Shown piece by piece: positions 23,701-35,960 of a stretch of DNA of 62,000 nt. This stretch comes from Acanthaster planci. Taxonomy: Eukaryota; Echinodermata; Asteroidea; Valvatida; Acanthasteridae. Numbering within the stretch: position 1 is the first letter of the stretch; the number at the start of each line of letters is the position of its first letter. The DNA lies in NCBI RefSeq assembly GCF_001949145.1, contig NW_019091565.1, positions 144,066 through 206,065 of the forward strand, in the 5' to 3' direction. A program made the position numbers and the translations under genes. The notes below the pieces were generated by a model that made no database searches, had not been told where the DNA came from, and saw nothing but the letters and a program-made list of their open reading frames with translations.

Positions 23701-26700
23701 AAACACGGAAAATGACGAAAATGGGTCCCAATGAAAAACGAAGTGAATTTCCAAAAAGGTTTTCTGCCTAGAAATAATACACGTTTTAGATCATAAGAGT
23801 TACTAGTCTTTCATGTGGCGTCAAAGTTATTTGAAGGTAAACCCGGCAAAATTGTGAAAATTTGACACAAGGTTAGCTAAAAACGACCATTTTTCATAAT
23901 TATACGCTTTGTCCAAATATTGACATTTTCCACTTCTTTGATTAGTTTCCGGAGATCTTTGTTATGAGAAGCTATTATATATCCCCATTTGATAGATTCT
24001 TGTTAATTTATTCACACACGAGGTCTTCAAGGGAAATGGCAGAACAAATCCCACCGATATGCGTCGTCAGCTAGAATATCAGTTTTCAGGCCGACGACCA
24101 TATGTTACTATTGTGTATGCGCGAATACACAAACTAAATGAACGCACAGTCTTCGGGGACCGAACATACGCGTGTCGCATGCAGGGCGTGTCGAGCGCCT
24201 ACGTCCGGCATTAGCGGTACGATCAGGAAGCTAAATATGGTTGGGATTTGTCACAACTAAACATATCCTGAACAAAATTAGTCAATTAAGCATTCGTTGG
24301 GCGATTCAGGCAAATCCTTACACAACATGTGCACGTATGCAGTTTCATTCCATGGACGGTGTTGACTTATCAGGTCGTGGATAAAGAAATTGAATAAAAA
24401 TAATAATTTCCAGGCTGAAAATATGTACAAAAGAAAAGAGAGAGATCAGACAAATCCCTGGGACGAATCGAAGTAAACTGCATTTAGTCCAAGTAACTGG
24501 TGAAGGCAATCGTCCCGACGGATTGCCTTGAGGGATGCAATGAGATTTAAAGCTGGCTGATGCCAGAAAGGTAAAGTAAGTTGTGAAGAAACACTACACA
24601 ACATGGCCTTTCCATCATCTTCTGTTTACAGCGGCAGCTTATAAAGAAATATCATGGCTTGAGCATTTGTTTACAAATGCGTTTACATATTGGTATTTGT
24701 TCGCGTCTGCTTACGTCTCAGCCATTCCAAAGGTCGTGTGTACAGTACAACATGGGTTAGTTGGGAACGCGTCAATAAATTCATTCACGAGTTTAAAAAT
24801 GGTCTCATCATCAAATGTAAATAAGTTCGGTTTTTCGTCAACTTTCTCCTTAATATAGCAATTTCTAGAGGGGAAGTTTTCAGTCATTTCAGGCTGAAAT
24901 TATTGTCATTCATTCGTGTTCTGTATCTTGCTCTTGTAATCTCCCCTTAATTTGTTTTATTTGAATCAGGGAAATACCAGCGTGAAGAGAAGGGTTTACA
25001 CATTCCTTCAGGCAGGAGCAGCTTTCCTTTCCAGTTTCGACTTCCGATGACGCCTTTGCCGTCTCCCTTCGAGGGGAAGTACGGCTACATCCGCTACCGC
25101 GCTAAGGCAACTGTGTCATTAATCCGGACATTCTCCAACAAGGACTACAAATGCGAGAAGCTGTTCAGCATGACTGGACCGACGCTGGATCTTAACCTTA
25201 ACCCGGCAACCCAGGTTTGTGAACAGAGGGGAAATTGATGAAACTTAAGCTCAAGTTTTGGACCGATGCCCAGCGAGCCCAAAAGTTTCTGACAAAGTTC
25301 AAAGTTCTATAATTTGTGCATACCGTGCCCAGATAAGATCCAATTTACATGTGTTCTACCCCAGCAACCTGAAAGGATCTTTGTATGCACTGTGCATATC
25401 TGGCCTATTCATTACGACCATTTCATAGGAGAGAGGGAGAACTGATTAGGATTTATCCTGGCATTTTAAGTGAAACTTGGTTCCAAGCCCTCTTTGTCTC
25501 ATTGCCCCAAAAGAATGATTGTTGGGCCATCCATATCCGTGTATAAATAAATAACATATTACTAGGAAGTGGGCATCTGTGACTTCAAGTTTCTACTAGG
25601 TATTTTGATGTAAAACTAAATACCATCTCCAAAAAAGGTCAAAAGAACTTTTATGTTGTTATATGCTCTGTACAGACTATAAGGCGCCTTCCCATGCACG
25701 TCAACACCGTTGCGCCAAGCGTTGCGTGTCCAACCAAACCACTTCCGATGCTATTTTGACGGCCGAACGCATCGTACACGTGTGTTATGTATTGTTAATG
25801 GAGTGGAGTTTTGTGTCCGCAAAAGTGAAATGCATGAACACATCGTGTACGCAACGCACCCAAAACCCGTATTTATGGAGAGGCGCCTTTAATCCAACTT
25901 GCCGTTTCGCAAAAATGCGCCCCCAAGAGTTTGCAACGCGTTGGCCAATCACAGTGCGCGAAATCTGTCGACAAAATGCGGGTTTGGAAAGGGTCGACAA
26001 ATTTCAGGCGTTACGGTTGGCCAACGCGTTGCAAACTCGCGGTGGCTCACTATTGTGAATCGCCCGTATTAAACATCGTAACTGCGGCGGCACCGCACTC
26101 GATCGCACGCACATTCTACTGTTCGACACGTGCGTGCTTTTGGCAAACGGCAACACCCTTTTGGTCGACGAGGCATGTAACGCGCGGGTACCACCTGTCC
26201 ACTAGCCTTGTGCCATACCCCTGTAGTAATGGCTTCTAATTCTGGTTGTTGAATTACACTATAGAGGTCAATGTTCATGATATTGATGTACATCTGTAAT
26301 ATGTATTCGGAATGGCATATTTGCGACTTTTTGAGGTTGTTTTCTCTGTTTTGAGTGATTTTAGTCACGGTCGCTGGAAGTCTGAAAATAATTCTTCACA
26401 ATCCGCATCACGATAGGGCCGAACACCGTCAAAAAGATCGGATGCTTTCTCGATTCGGATGTTTTTTTCAGTATTAAGATGCTTTTTCAATATTCGCATG
26501 CTTTTTAAAGTCGGATGCTTTCGAAAGCCGGATGCTTTCTGAATTCGGATGAAATGCGGCTGCGGAACTCGAAACCTTCGGCTGTTTATTGTCGGAGAAA
26601 ATACATTCGAATCTGGCAAACGTTAGGTCTGTCAAATTTCATTCAGATTTTGAAAACATGTTAGCTCTGAGAAGTTTCATTCGAATCTTCAAAATATGTT

Positions 26701-29700
26701 AGGTCAAAAAATTTATTCACATCTTAAAAACATGTCAGGTCTACAAAATTTCATTCGAATCTTAAAAACATGTTGGTTCAAAAAATTTCATTCGAAGTAC
26801 GGTCTCTTTTTAAAACATTACCTTAAAAAAAATTCGATTTTAAAAAAGCCTGACATTTTTCGGAAAACATGGCCGACCTTTTTTTACTCTAGGCCTAATT
26901 CTGCTTCGTAAATTACTTTGTTATTTGTGTAAGTCTTTACCTGGAAACCGTGTGATCACGTGGTATTTGGGCATCATTGTGATTGGACCCTGTAAACTGC
27001 ATTGCTTCCTGTGCCATTTTACAGCTCCATGAGAAGATCCGCTGATGTCATGTATGTGTTATGGTATGAAAGAATATGCTCTCAATTAATATAAGATTCT
27101 TTGATATGAACAGTCGGAGGTACAACACCGCGAAGACACCGGCGCTTCACTGCAATTATTCGTGAAGAAGTTTAATCTTAGTCACTCAAATCGGGTCTTC
27201 TTCTCAGTGATTGGAGTCGAGTCAAGTCGAGTGCATCTGTTAAATACACATGCTTTATTACCGGTATGAATGGACGTGCTTTCTTTGTTACGAAGAAATA
27301 TAAATATTTTTTGGCATGAACAGTCGGAGGTACAACATCGCAAAGAGATGTTTGGATGTTGTGGTTGTGGATGCTCCCCCGAGACGATCATCACAGCTGG
27401 TCTGCCAAAGAAAGGTTTTGTTCCCGGCGAAGGCATCTACGTCATTGGTCACGTGGACAACCGGGACGGGGACGAAAACAGGATGTTTCAAGCAATCTTG
27501 TTTCAGGTAAACAAACTTTCTGAAGGTCAAACTGCTGACAGGACTCAAATTTGCAGCTATGAGCAGATTCGTTCTGCGTTTGATTTGGTACTACCTCAAA
27601 GGCTTTTCCAAGAGGTTTCCTGTAGACCCACATCATAATGTTGTCACACTTTGTTTACTTTTGCATCAAATTTAAAATGCCAGTGAGGTAGAACACTTCC
27701 ATTATTGAGCCCCAATAGGTCCACAGGAAAGCGCGTAGGTAATTTTGCGAGTGTTGTTGAAGTCCATCGATATCAAGAAACATTTCTGGTTTGGAGCATG
27801 ATGTGAAAGTTTACCATTTGGCCCCTAAAACTCGAGCGATTAATCGTTGTGTATCGGTTTCATTGTTTTCATTTCAGTACATTACATTCCGATCAAGAGG
27901 CAACACGAAAACAAAGAAGTACTCGTTGAAGGAACTGCAGTCGAGGGTGGCCTGCCCAAAGGGTCAGGTCACAGACTTCAACATGGGTCCCCTTACAGTA
28001 CCCCCGGTACCATCTTCAGGCCTTCCCGGCTGCAATATCATTGAAATCGCATACTTTGTCAAGGTGAGTTTGGTGCATTTGGTTGTGATGACACCTTCAT
28101 TTTATCAAGGAGGTTTGCAACCTCCAATGTGATAATGTGCACATTTTGATCAGAGTTGGTTCTGAAAAGCGTCTATGCGGTGAATGAAGCTTCAGTCATG
28201 CAGGTGCCTTAGGCCTGTGTGGACATTATGGACCAACAACATTCCAAAATACCTGAATGAACATAAACACACGGTGATGGTTGCTGTGAATTAAAGCAAG
28301 ATAAGTCTCCATTACTTTCAATATCCACCAGCGGCCAGAGTTCCACTGCATTAAAAGCTGACAGGTTATAGAAAATAACACAAAATTGGACAAAAATAGC
28401 GCCTCCTGGTACCCTCAGGTGCAGTGCGCCAAACCGTTTTACTTCAGGGTAACACCATAAAGGATATTAATGATTGTATTTACAACCAGTTGGCAACTAT
28501 GAAAATTGTTGCCATATTCTAGGGGACCCGATCTGAATGCAGACATACGCCTCTCTTTTTTGTGGAGTTAGTCCCCAGATTGGCAGCACACGCCAGTGTT
28601 CGATTTACACAGGGGCGGATCCAGGATTTGATTGCGGGGGGAGTCAAATTTTTGCGCGGGGATTACTCTACTTGAACTTAATCTATTAGTTTTATCCCCA
28701 AACACACAAAATAAAACCCTTCAGGTTTTATGCTGGGGGGAGTTGAAAACTTTAAACGTAGACCGACAACCATGGTAATAAGCAAGGGACACCTCCCCCA
28801 TGGATCAGCCCAACACTTGTTATGGAAATATTATTACAGGTATCCTTACAATCCGTGGGACCACCGAATATTAATGAGCTCTTGCGCAGGAATTGAAATG
28901 TTCAATGGTTTGGTTTGCACCTCTGAGGTAGGATCGGTGTGGATATGCCGTCTATGTATTCCATTGCGACGGTTTAACGGTGAATGCAGGAGGATATGGC
29001 ATCTAGAACAAAATTTCTTTTTTTAAGGGAGTCTCGTACAATAAATATACTGCTGGTTGTGTGTGGAAGTCAAAGGTAAAAGTGTCAAAAGCCGCCTTAG
29101 TGCTGACATTGAAATGGAATGACTGAGTCGTTTAGTTTCGCAAACAGTAAACAAGAAATACCCTTGCCTTACGGGGCCAAGAGGAACGGTGGTCTGTTAA
29201 CTTCATCTTTTCTGAGTTTACTTACAGATTGAGAGCTCTGAGTTCCAAGCAAAGTTTAATGTCGTTATCGGTACCGTACCTCACCGGACGGTCACACGAC
29301 CGCCTTCCGCTGTCGCGTCTGCCCCGCCCGCTGATGTGGCCGGAATAGAACTGTCCGGACTCACCGTCAATCCTTCAGGTGAGGTTGCAATGAAGTTGTG
29401 GAACACGGTCTTTTCGATCGGTAAAACTCCTTTGAAGACGCATATTTTCCTGCTCGAGGATAACGTGTATAATTATTCTTTCGTGTTCCACAAGAAAAGT
29501 TTTCTGAAAACTACATGTGGCATTAGCATTTCATCAATTATGTTCTGAGGATTTTGTCCCCCAGGGACTCAAAACTTATGTTCGAGAAGTAAGCTCTATA
29601 GTAGAGCCTCAATTTTTTTTTTTTTTTGGATAGAAATTCGAAAGCCATTGATGATGTCAGCGTTTCCCCTTTTGTTGACAGCTCCTCCACCGAGTTACGA

Positions 29701-29830
29701 GGAAGCGGTCGGGGTGATTGACCGACTCACTCGAGAAGGGAACTCTGAGGATTACTTCAATCAAGACCAGTTTGTTCCTCGCTATCCTTACTTCAATCTG
29801 ACGGTCGATGTCCCGCCTGCTCAACAATAA
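20762..29830 (+). CDS. ARRDC copy C, arrestin domain-containing protein (389 aa)
   Basis: This is a complete alpha-arrestin with coding exons 20762-20894, 22551-22673, 24970-25214, 27324-27506, 27878-28063, 29228-29378 and 29682-29830. The sum is 1170 bases with no frame break. The start MGKLKRLGLTYEG follows a CTCCATATTTCAG acceptor, so the ATG is probably in the second transcribed exon. Arrestin landmarks are the same as in copy B: GDVIKGEVVL, FEGKYGYIRYRAKA, CCGCGCSPE, GFVPGEGI, ACPKGQVTDF, VVIGTVPHR. The C-terminal exon has one PPSY motif and is nearly identical to that of B. Intron 1 holds two transposons, intron 2 a 1.2-kb repeat insertion absent from copy D, and intron 3 a truncated extra exon 4. 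All splice borders of the listed exons look normal, so the copy is probably functional. Confidence 0.93.
21023..21484. mobile_element. element with GGGCGTATTCGAAACCCC termini, intron 1 of copy C
   Basis: GGGCGTATTCGAAACCCC at 21023 is mirrored by GGGGTTTCGAGTATGCCCC ending at 21485. The left end also carries a compact hairpin (21031-21077, 21-base arms with two mismatches around a 5-base loop). There is no ORF of note. Confidence 0.6.
21719..22213. mobile_element. MITE with GGGCCGATATTCATAAAA termini, intron 1 of copy C
   Basis: GGGCCGATATTCATAAAAG at 21719 is mirrored imperfectly by the segment ending TCACTTCGGTCC at 22213. Inside each end are repeated GCTAACTTAGCAGCC and CAGCCAACTTAGCAACC words. 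It is non-coding. Confidence 0.6.
22961..24185. repeat. dispersed repeat of about 1.2 kb in intron 2 of copy C
   Basis: The segment matches 44106-45262, and its first part also matches 42424-42802. Shared words include TGTGCGCATGCGTACTGAATC, GGCCCCAAAAGTAAT-type sequence, TTTGGGCCTTTTAGTCGGGC and GTTACTAGTCTTTCATGTGGC. Intron 2 of copy D lacks it and is about 1.13 kb shorter, so it is an insertion in copy C. No transposase frame is visible. Confidence 0.7.
25914..26053. mobile_element. second copy of the GCGCC-AAGAGTTTGCAA foldback MITE
   Basis: It starts TGCGCCCCCAAGAGTTTGCA and ends with the inverse (TTGCAAACTCGCGGTGGCTCA). It is homologous to 7078-7217 and lies in intron 3 of copy C. Confidence 0.7.
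26435..26560. repeat. degenerate GGATGCTTT minisatellite
   Basis: About five imperfect copies of a GGATGCTTT...TTC unit, spaced roughly 25-30 bases, lie in intron 3 of copy C. Confidence 0.6.
26633..26800. repeat. degenerate AATTTCATTCGAATCT minisatellite
   Basis: About four to five imperfect units of roughly 40 bases contain TTTCATTCGAATCTT and AAAACATGTTAGGTC. The tract lies next to the GGATGCTTT array but is unrelated in sequence. Confidence 0.65.
27114..27133 (+). pseudogene. truncated duplicate of exon 4, copy C
   Basis: After TGATATGAACAG the first 20 bases of exon 4 (SEVQHRE) appear, then the sequence switches to intron-like DNA. The full exon 4 starts at 27324 behind the same TGAACAG acceptor context. 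This is a remnant of a partial local duplication and leaves a decoy acceptor. Confidence 0.6.
28612..28800. mobile_element. possible transposon end (GGGGCGGATCCAGGATTTG)
   Basis: GGGGCGGATCCAGGATTTG near 28613, followed by G-rich tracts, resembles the end of DNA transposons common in animal genomes. A matching right end was not identified with certainty. Confidence 0.3.
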
Positions 29831-32289
29831 GGGGTAGGGAAAGAGGGACGCAAAGGAGCAACTTTGATATACGGGATTTGGGAAATTCGTCTTGTTTGTA
29901 GGAGAATTATGCAATGTAAGTCAAGGGGCCTATTTTCAAAAGAAGGAAAGGATCGTACGTTGCTCTACTCCAAACTGAAATCTTAACTTTTTCATCTTAT
30001 TTTGATGTAAAAATCAAAATTCCCAATGTTGCGTAATGAGCTAAGTGATGACAACTGTTGCTGTAGACTTTTAAAAGTTCCGTATTAAAGTCAAGACATT
30101 CTCAGTAAAGTTGCATAATGTATTTCATTCTGCTACTGTAGGTTGTGTGCCTGTGAATACACATTGTGGGAGTAGATCAAAGGCAGGAAGTAAACTGTAC
30201 ATAACCATGACTCTGAATTCTCCCCATTTCTCGGTGTTCATGTACTTTTCATTTGGTAGTTATTACATTTGACTTTTTTGTTGGTATCGCTCTCCTATGT
30301 GACAAATGATGAATCAGTGATTTTGGTTTTGAATGTAGCGTAATAGTAAATGACGGGTTGGTGGACAAACCTGTACCAAATTGACCTCATGGGACAGCCA
30401 ATGGAAAATGGTTCAAATGAGATGTATTCTTTTACAATTATTTTGAGATTTTTCAACAGTAATTGTGTCATTAATGAGCTTGGAAAACTGTTTTCGCGTG
30501 ATTGTTTTTAACATTTATGTATGAGGTTGGCAAGTGCCTTGTACACCACGTGCGACTTTCTGAAAATTAGTATCGGTCAATAATTATCTTGCCACTGTAA
30601 GTTAAATGTACTTGCTCAAATTTTCTTCATGAGGTGATCTTTTAATTCATTCGATGACGATTTGGTTAATATGTGTCTTACACAAAAAAAGGTATAGGCC
30701 TAGATAAATGAGTGATAAAATTACTTTCCCTACATGTGCATTGTTAAACAGAATAATGTATATACTTACATATATACTAATATGCATTTTTCGTTGTATG
30801 TGAAGTCTAGAAATACACATAGATTGGAGGAAATACTCTGACTAACTTCCAAAATATGGGAAGAAATATTTTTCAGTTGTAGAACGGTTTTTTTTACATG
30901 CAGCTGTGTTCAAATTACAGAGTCTGTTCGATTGCTATTTGTAAAGACATGTTAAATTTCAAACCATTTTGAAAGTACTTCATTTTGAAACAAGATCTAC
31001 AAATTGCCACATTCCTCGCCGTATGATTTCCTAATGTCAGACTGCACATGGACCAAATGTGTTAAATCCAGATTAAACAGGGCAGGGCATTAACATACAA
31101 ACTATAGTGCCGAAATGTAAAACCTACAATTGAAATTTAAGAGCATAATATATTTATATATATAATTTAGGCAATAGTGCGCCTCCAAGAGTTTGCAATA
31201 GGTTGGCCAATCACAACACGCGAAATCTGTCGCCCTTTTCAAACGGCTGACAATATTCAAATACTCACGAATATTTTAATTGTTAGGGAATTTTTAATTT
31301 CTGTAAGCGTGGCTGCTGTCAAACAGAAATTGTAAGAGATTCCAATGGCAATTTCAAACATGTCTAAATACAATTGCACAACACAAAAAAGTATGTTTTG
31401 TCTGAATGTCTTTGAGTATTCATTGCAAACATAGCCAACCCCAATCCATTCTCAGTGAAAATATAGTGGCGCCAAAGCTCATGTCTCTATGGACAACTCT
31501 TTTCCGCCAGTTAAAAATGCCTTGTATCGCTTGCCGTCAATGCGGTTGAATCCCATGTACTGAAGAAAATAATAAACGACACAAATGCTTATTACCATGT
31601 TTTGCCCTTTAAAGAGAAAAACAGATTTACCGATTTCCAATGACGGTAAATTTTCACCAGAATTTGCGGCTCTGCAGTCTGCAGGAAACCGCCGCTTGTG
31701 TGTGGTCTGACAAACACTGGCTGGAGATTGGTCAGTCTGATTACGGTTTGAACAGTTTACATGTCACCATCACAGACCCATTCATCTTTTTGACTTGTTT
31801 CAATATGCAAAAAAAAAAACGCACAAGACATCCACAAAAATGTGCTTTCCGATTTGTATGTTTTAGAGGGTAAAACAATTTAAAAGATTGGAAGACTGTT
31901 TATTTAATTTAATACCGAAGATCGCTTTTTTAAACATCTGTGAAGGACAAAAGACAATAGGTTAAGAAGAAAAAGCCAGCTGGACTCTATGCAGTCATTC
32001 AATTTCACTTAAAAGAAAATCATTCATTCAATCGAATGAAAAATAACACAGGATCTCTTCTGTATGTTTGCTTTTGATTGTATATTTTCCCCATTTCATC
32101 GTGGAAACTGGTATTCGTTTCTTTTATAGGAAACACAATAACTTCCAAATTGATTGGTTTTCAAAAACACTCCACATAACTGACGTGTATCAAGACATAC
32201 ACTTTAATTCATTTGACACTGGGCCAAACAAATCCGCGGATGTATCGAGTTTGCTGAACGTTGAGTGGCAATTTGCATACCTATGAGGT
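29831..32289. other. intergenic region between copies C and D
   Basis: No gene is seen. The sequence is homologous in pieces to the region after copy B. It contains one arm of the foldback MITE at 31175-31232. Confidence 0.5.
31175..31232. mobile_element. single arm of the foldback MITE
   Basis: TAGTGCGCCTCCAAGAGTTT and the following GGTTGGCCAATCACAACACG match the left arms at 7078 and 25914. The right arm is missing. Confidence 0.55.
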
Positions 32290-32749
32290 CATAGGGCTGG
32301 TCAAAGTCTTCGCGTAGTGTGGTGGCCACAAGGGGACACATTTCAAATATTCAGGGGCACTTGTGTGGATAACTTGAGAACAATATTCCACGGTGCCGTG
32401 GTAGCCGTGTGTACAAAAATAGATATTGAACACAAGAGAACTCACAGGCAAAACTAGTGGCTTCCTTTCCCCCTTGCAGTTTTTTTCCACAAAGGCAAAA
32501 TGCGGCCACCTGCAGGGATTTCAAAAGATCGTAGATAACCCAATGTATTTGGGCGCACTGGCAGTTTCAGGGAGTTTCCATGTTATGTGTGGAGTTGTAA
32601 GTTTGAAACAAGGTAACTGTCAATAGGTGCATTTTAATCTCCCATTTGAATTTGATTGCGTACATGCGTCCGTTGGGGAGCAGGTTAACTTTTATCTGGA
32701 AACAACCCTGTTGATTTCAGTCGGCTTCCTCTGTTTTGCAGGAGAGACA
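32290..32749 (+). promoter_or_regulatory. conserved 5' flank of copy D
   Basis: The flank aligns with those of copies B and C (GTCAAAGTCTTCGCGTAGTG, GCGTCCGTTGGGGAGC, GAAACAACCCTGTTGATT). CTTCCTCTGTTTTGCAG directly before GAGAGACAATGG looks like a splice acceptor for the exon that holds the start codon. Confidence 0.35.
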
Positions 32750-33136
32750 ATGGGAAAGTTGAGACAGTTTGTGTTAACTTACAATGGGAATGTCAATGTG
32801 TTTTCTTGGGGTGATATCATCAAGGGGGAGGTTGTGTTGATGGTGGACAACGACAAAGTTACGGCTTGAAAGACGTCAAAGGTAATTTATCCTCAGTGTG
32901 TAAAAGGCTTGACCTGATCATATTACTCATGTACACGTACACACATTGAAGATGAGTATTGTAGTGTACACACCATTACAGCCATAATTCACTGCATGAC
33001 CTGACATGCATGAGCTGCAATGTGTCTGTTCATTGTGTACGTGTGAGTTGAGGACGACATCACTACCACGTACAGTAGACCAGTTTATAAAAAAAAGAAA
33101 AAAAAGAAAAGAAAGCAGACAAGAAAAGCTGAGTGG

Positions 33137-33363
33137 CCAAAAAACACTGCCAAAAGCTGTTGCTAAGGTATTGACCAAAAAACACTGCCAAAAGCTGTTG
33201 CTAAGGTAATGACCAAAAAACACTGCCAAAAGCTGTTGCTAAGGTAATGACCAAAAAACACTGCCAAAAGCTGTTGCTAAGGTAATGACCAAAAAACACT
33301 GCCAAAAGCTGTTGCTAAGGTAATGACCAAAACACTGCCAAAAGCTGTTGCTAAGGTAATGAC
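33137..33363. repeat. 38-base minisatellite, six units, intron 1 of copy D
   Basis: The unit CCAAAAAACACTGCCAAAAG followed by CTGTTGCTAAGGTAATGA is repeated six times almost without change. The last unit is two bases shorter. Intron 1 of B and C lacks the array. Confidence 0.9.
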
Positions 33364-35529
33364 ATATACTCCTATTTTTCATTCGATCTCTTGTCTCTTT
33401 CTTCATCAAATAGTTGACTAATTTTGCAAATCATAGAGATATCAAAACGAAATAATCTTCAAATTTAACACCCATTTCACACAGCTAGAGTTATGGGGCC
33501 GTGTTCCCTGCCCTAGCGATCCCTGACGTCTCTTTTTCGTCGGGTAGAACAATCACGTTTAACTGTCGGTTGTCTATCCCATCTCGGTTCCGTATTTATC
33601 CGGACGGAAGTCAGGCTTTGAGGAAGGCCTTCAAGCTTGAGGAAGGGATATTTTTTGGTTGTTTAGTTCTACCTCAGTATGAGCATGGCTGCCCAGGTAG
33701 TAGTGAGCATTTTGACACCATTGAAAATTTGCTGGGTAATAGAGTTGAGCAGTAATGTTCCATACGGATTTTCACCTTGATCTCACCTCCATAGGTATTT
33801 GGATCCGGTTTCAAGGCAAGGCTAAGACGAAATTCACAACAAGAAGTAACAATGAGACTCATACTCACACTTTGAAGGAGATTTATTTCGACGATAATGA
33901 AGTGGTATTTGGAAGGGGTACGTTTACCATGATTTGATTTTTATCAAAGCAACCTATTCCTTAAATCTTGTGCAGCTTTTGGGTTAACGAAGCTAGCGCA
34001 CCGCCTTGGACGCATCCACTGGGACTAAATCGCATCCCTATGAAAATAATGATGACATTAAGGAGCTCATTTAAGAGTAGAATTTCCACATAATTAGACC
34101 CCCTAAAACAATTTGCTGCTTTTGAATGAATGCCGAATGAAAGAAGTTTTGGTCGCCAGTATTTTTATGGAAGAAAATGGAAAGGTTAAAGTAGAGGGCT
34201 ATAATGGTCATAATTATATGTATTTCCTTCGGTGTTAATACAAACGCCTACTACACGCTCATCGCGTGAACGTTTTTACTGAACGCGAACGATTGGGCTT
34301 GTCTATCGTAATTGCCTACGATGCTAAGGCACCACCTAAGTCGCTTACAATACACGGTATTGACGCTAAAGTGGCTGGGACGGGTTACAAAACGAAACAA
34401 GCTGTAATTAATTAACCCTTTTGATATTTCAAAAAAAATCACAAATCACGCACGTGAGTCGGCTTAGGGCTGCGCAGATATGACCGTGATTTCTTCCACG
34501 CGCGCCCGAATGACCTCAGACGAACTTCGTTTTGGGCATGCCATGTTGGAATACCGAACTGGTTCGTTGGTCCAAGTCATTGGTGCATGAGGGCAACCCT
34601 TTATGATGGGTTGTCTTGAGGGTTGCAGCTGGACAAGACAATACTGGATTTAAAGCTGATGCCAAACAGGTGAAGCAAATCGGAAAAAGGACTGTTCACA
34701 GCTGCAGCTAACACGGTCCTTTAGTGGTATATTTTACATAACCTATTATTTCGATGTCACAAACGGTTTACACCACCGAGTCATTTTTTTATACCAGTGT
34801 CGAAATTGCCCTTTTTAATGGCTGTATCTGCATGGCCTACATGTTTTGAATACATGAATAAATCTATAATCTTGTTTTTCTTAAAATACGTAGAAGGGAA
34901 CTATCCCTTCAATTTGCTATGACTTTGAAGGATTCTAGCATTTTCAGTGAGTGGTTACCCCAACCAATTTCCAAGGTATAAACATGTAAACATAAACTAG
35001 TTTTTCTATTCTTTTTGGCTCTTTTGTGACCTCTATTGTGTTTAGGTAATCTGTTCGTAATTCGTTTTATTTGAATCAGGGAGATACCAGCGTGAAGAGA
35101 ACGGTTTACACATTCCTTCAGGCAGGAGCAGCTTTCCTTTCCAGTTTCGACTTCCGATGACGCCTTTGCCGTCTCCCTTCGAGGGAAAGTACGGCTACAT
35201 CCGCTACCGCGCTAAGGCAACCGTGTCATTAATCCGGACATTCTCCAACAAGGACTACAAATGCGAGAAGCTTTTCAGCATGACTGGACCGACGCTGGAC
35301 CTCAACCAACACCCGACAACCCAGGTTAGTGAACTGATGAACAATCTGTGAAATAAAACCTCAACTTTTAGACCAATGTCCAGTGAGCCGGAAAGTATTT
35401 GACAAAAGTTTGATATCCGTACATACCCGTGCGCAGGTGTGGTCCAGTTGCGCCACGGCGAGCTGAACATATCGTTGTATTTATTGTGTAAGTGATTCGC
35501 CCTTTCTTAAAGTTGTTACGAGGCACTTT

Positions 35530-35960
35530 TTTCTGACTCAACTCGAGTCTAGTCATTGTTACTAGTGTCTCCAGTCGATTCAAACCATTAGGTAAAAAGA
35601 CAAGTATTTAGCTCCACTCTATTCGAGTCACAAATACTTGAACACGAAACAAAGAGAGCAAATCAGCTTTGAAGTTTTTCATGGTGAAGGTACTACCCCA
35701 AATCTTTTACTGAAGAAATTCATTCTTGGCATCTTAAAATTTACATCTGGGTTTCTGCATGTTGTGACAGTCACACCACATCTTACAATTGAAGACAGTA
35801 ATACATGACATGAACATTATAGACCGGCGCATCACTGCAATTATTGTTTTCGTGAAGAAGTTAAATTTTAGTCATTCAAGTCGGGTCTTCTGATGAGGGA
35901 CTCGAGTGTAGTTGTATAGCTCGCAGTGACTCGAGTCGAGTCGAGTCAGGTCGAGTGCAT
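35530..35960. repeat. ACTCGAGTC-rich segment in intron 3 of copy D
   Basis: Repeated ACTCGAGTC and GTCGAGTCGAG words occur near 35535, 35625 and 35895-35960. A shorter version is at 27205-27235 in copy C. Confidence 0.45.

Noticed and set aside
33137-33363. Regular 38-base repeats that could suggest a CRISPR array
   Set aside because: The units are directly adjacent with no variable spacers, in an intron of an animal gene. This is a minisatellite.
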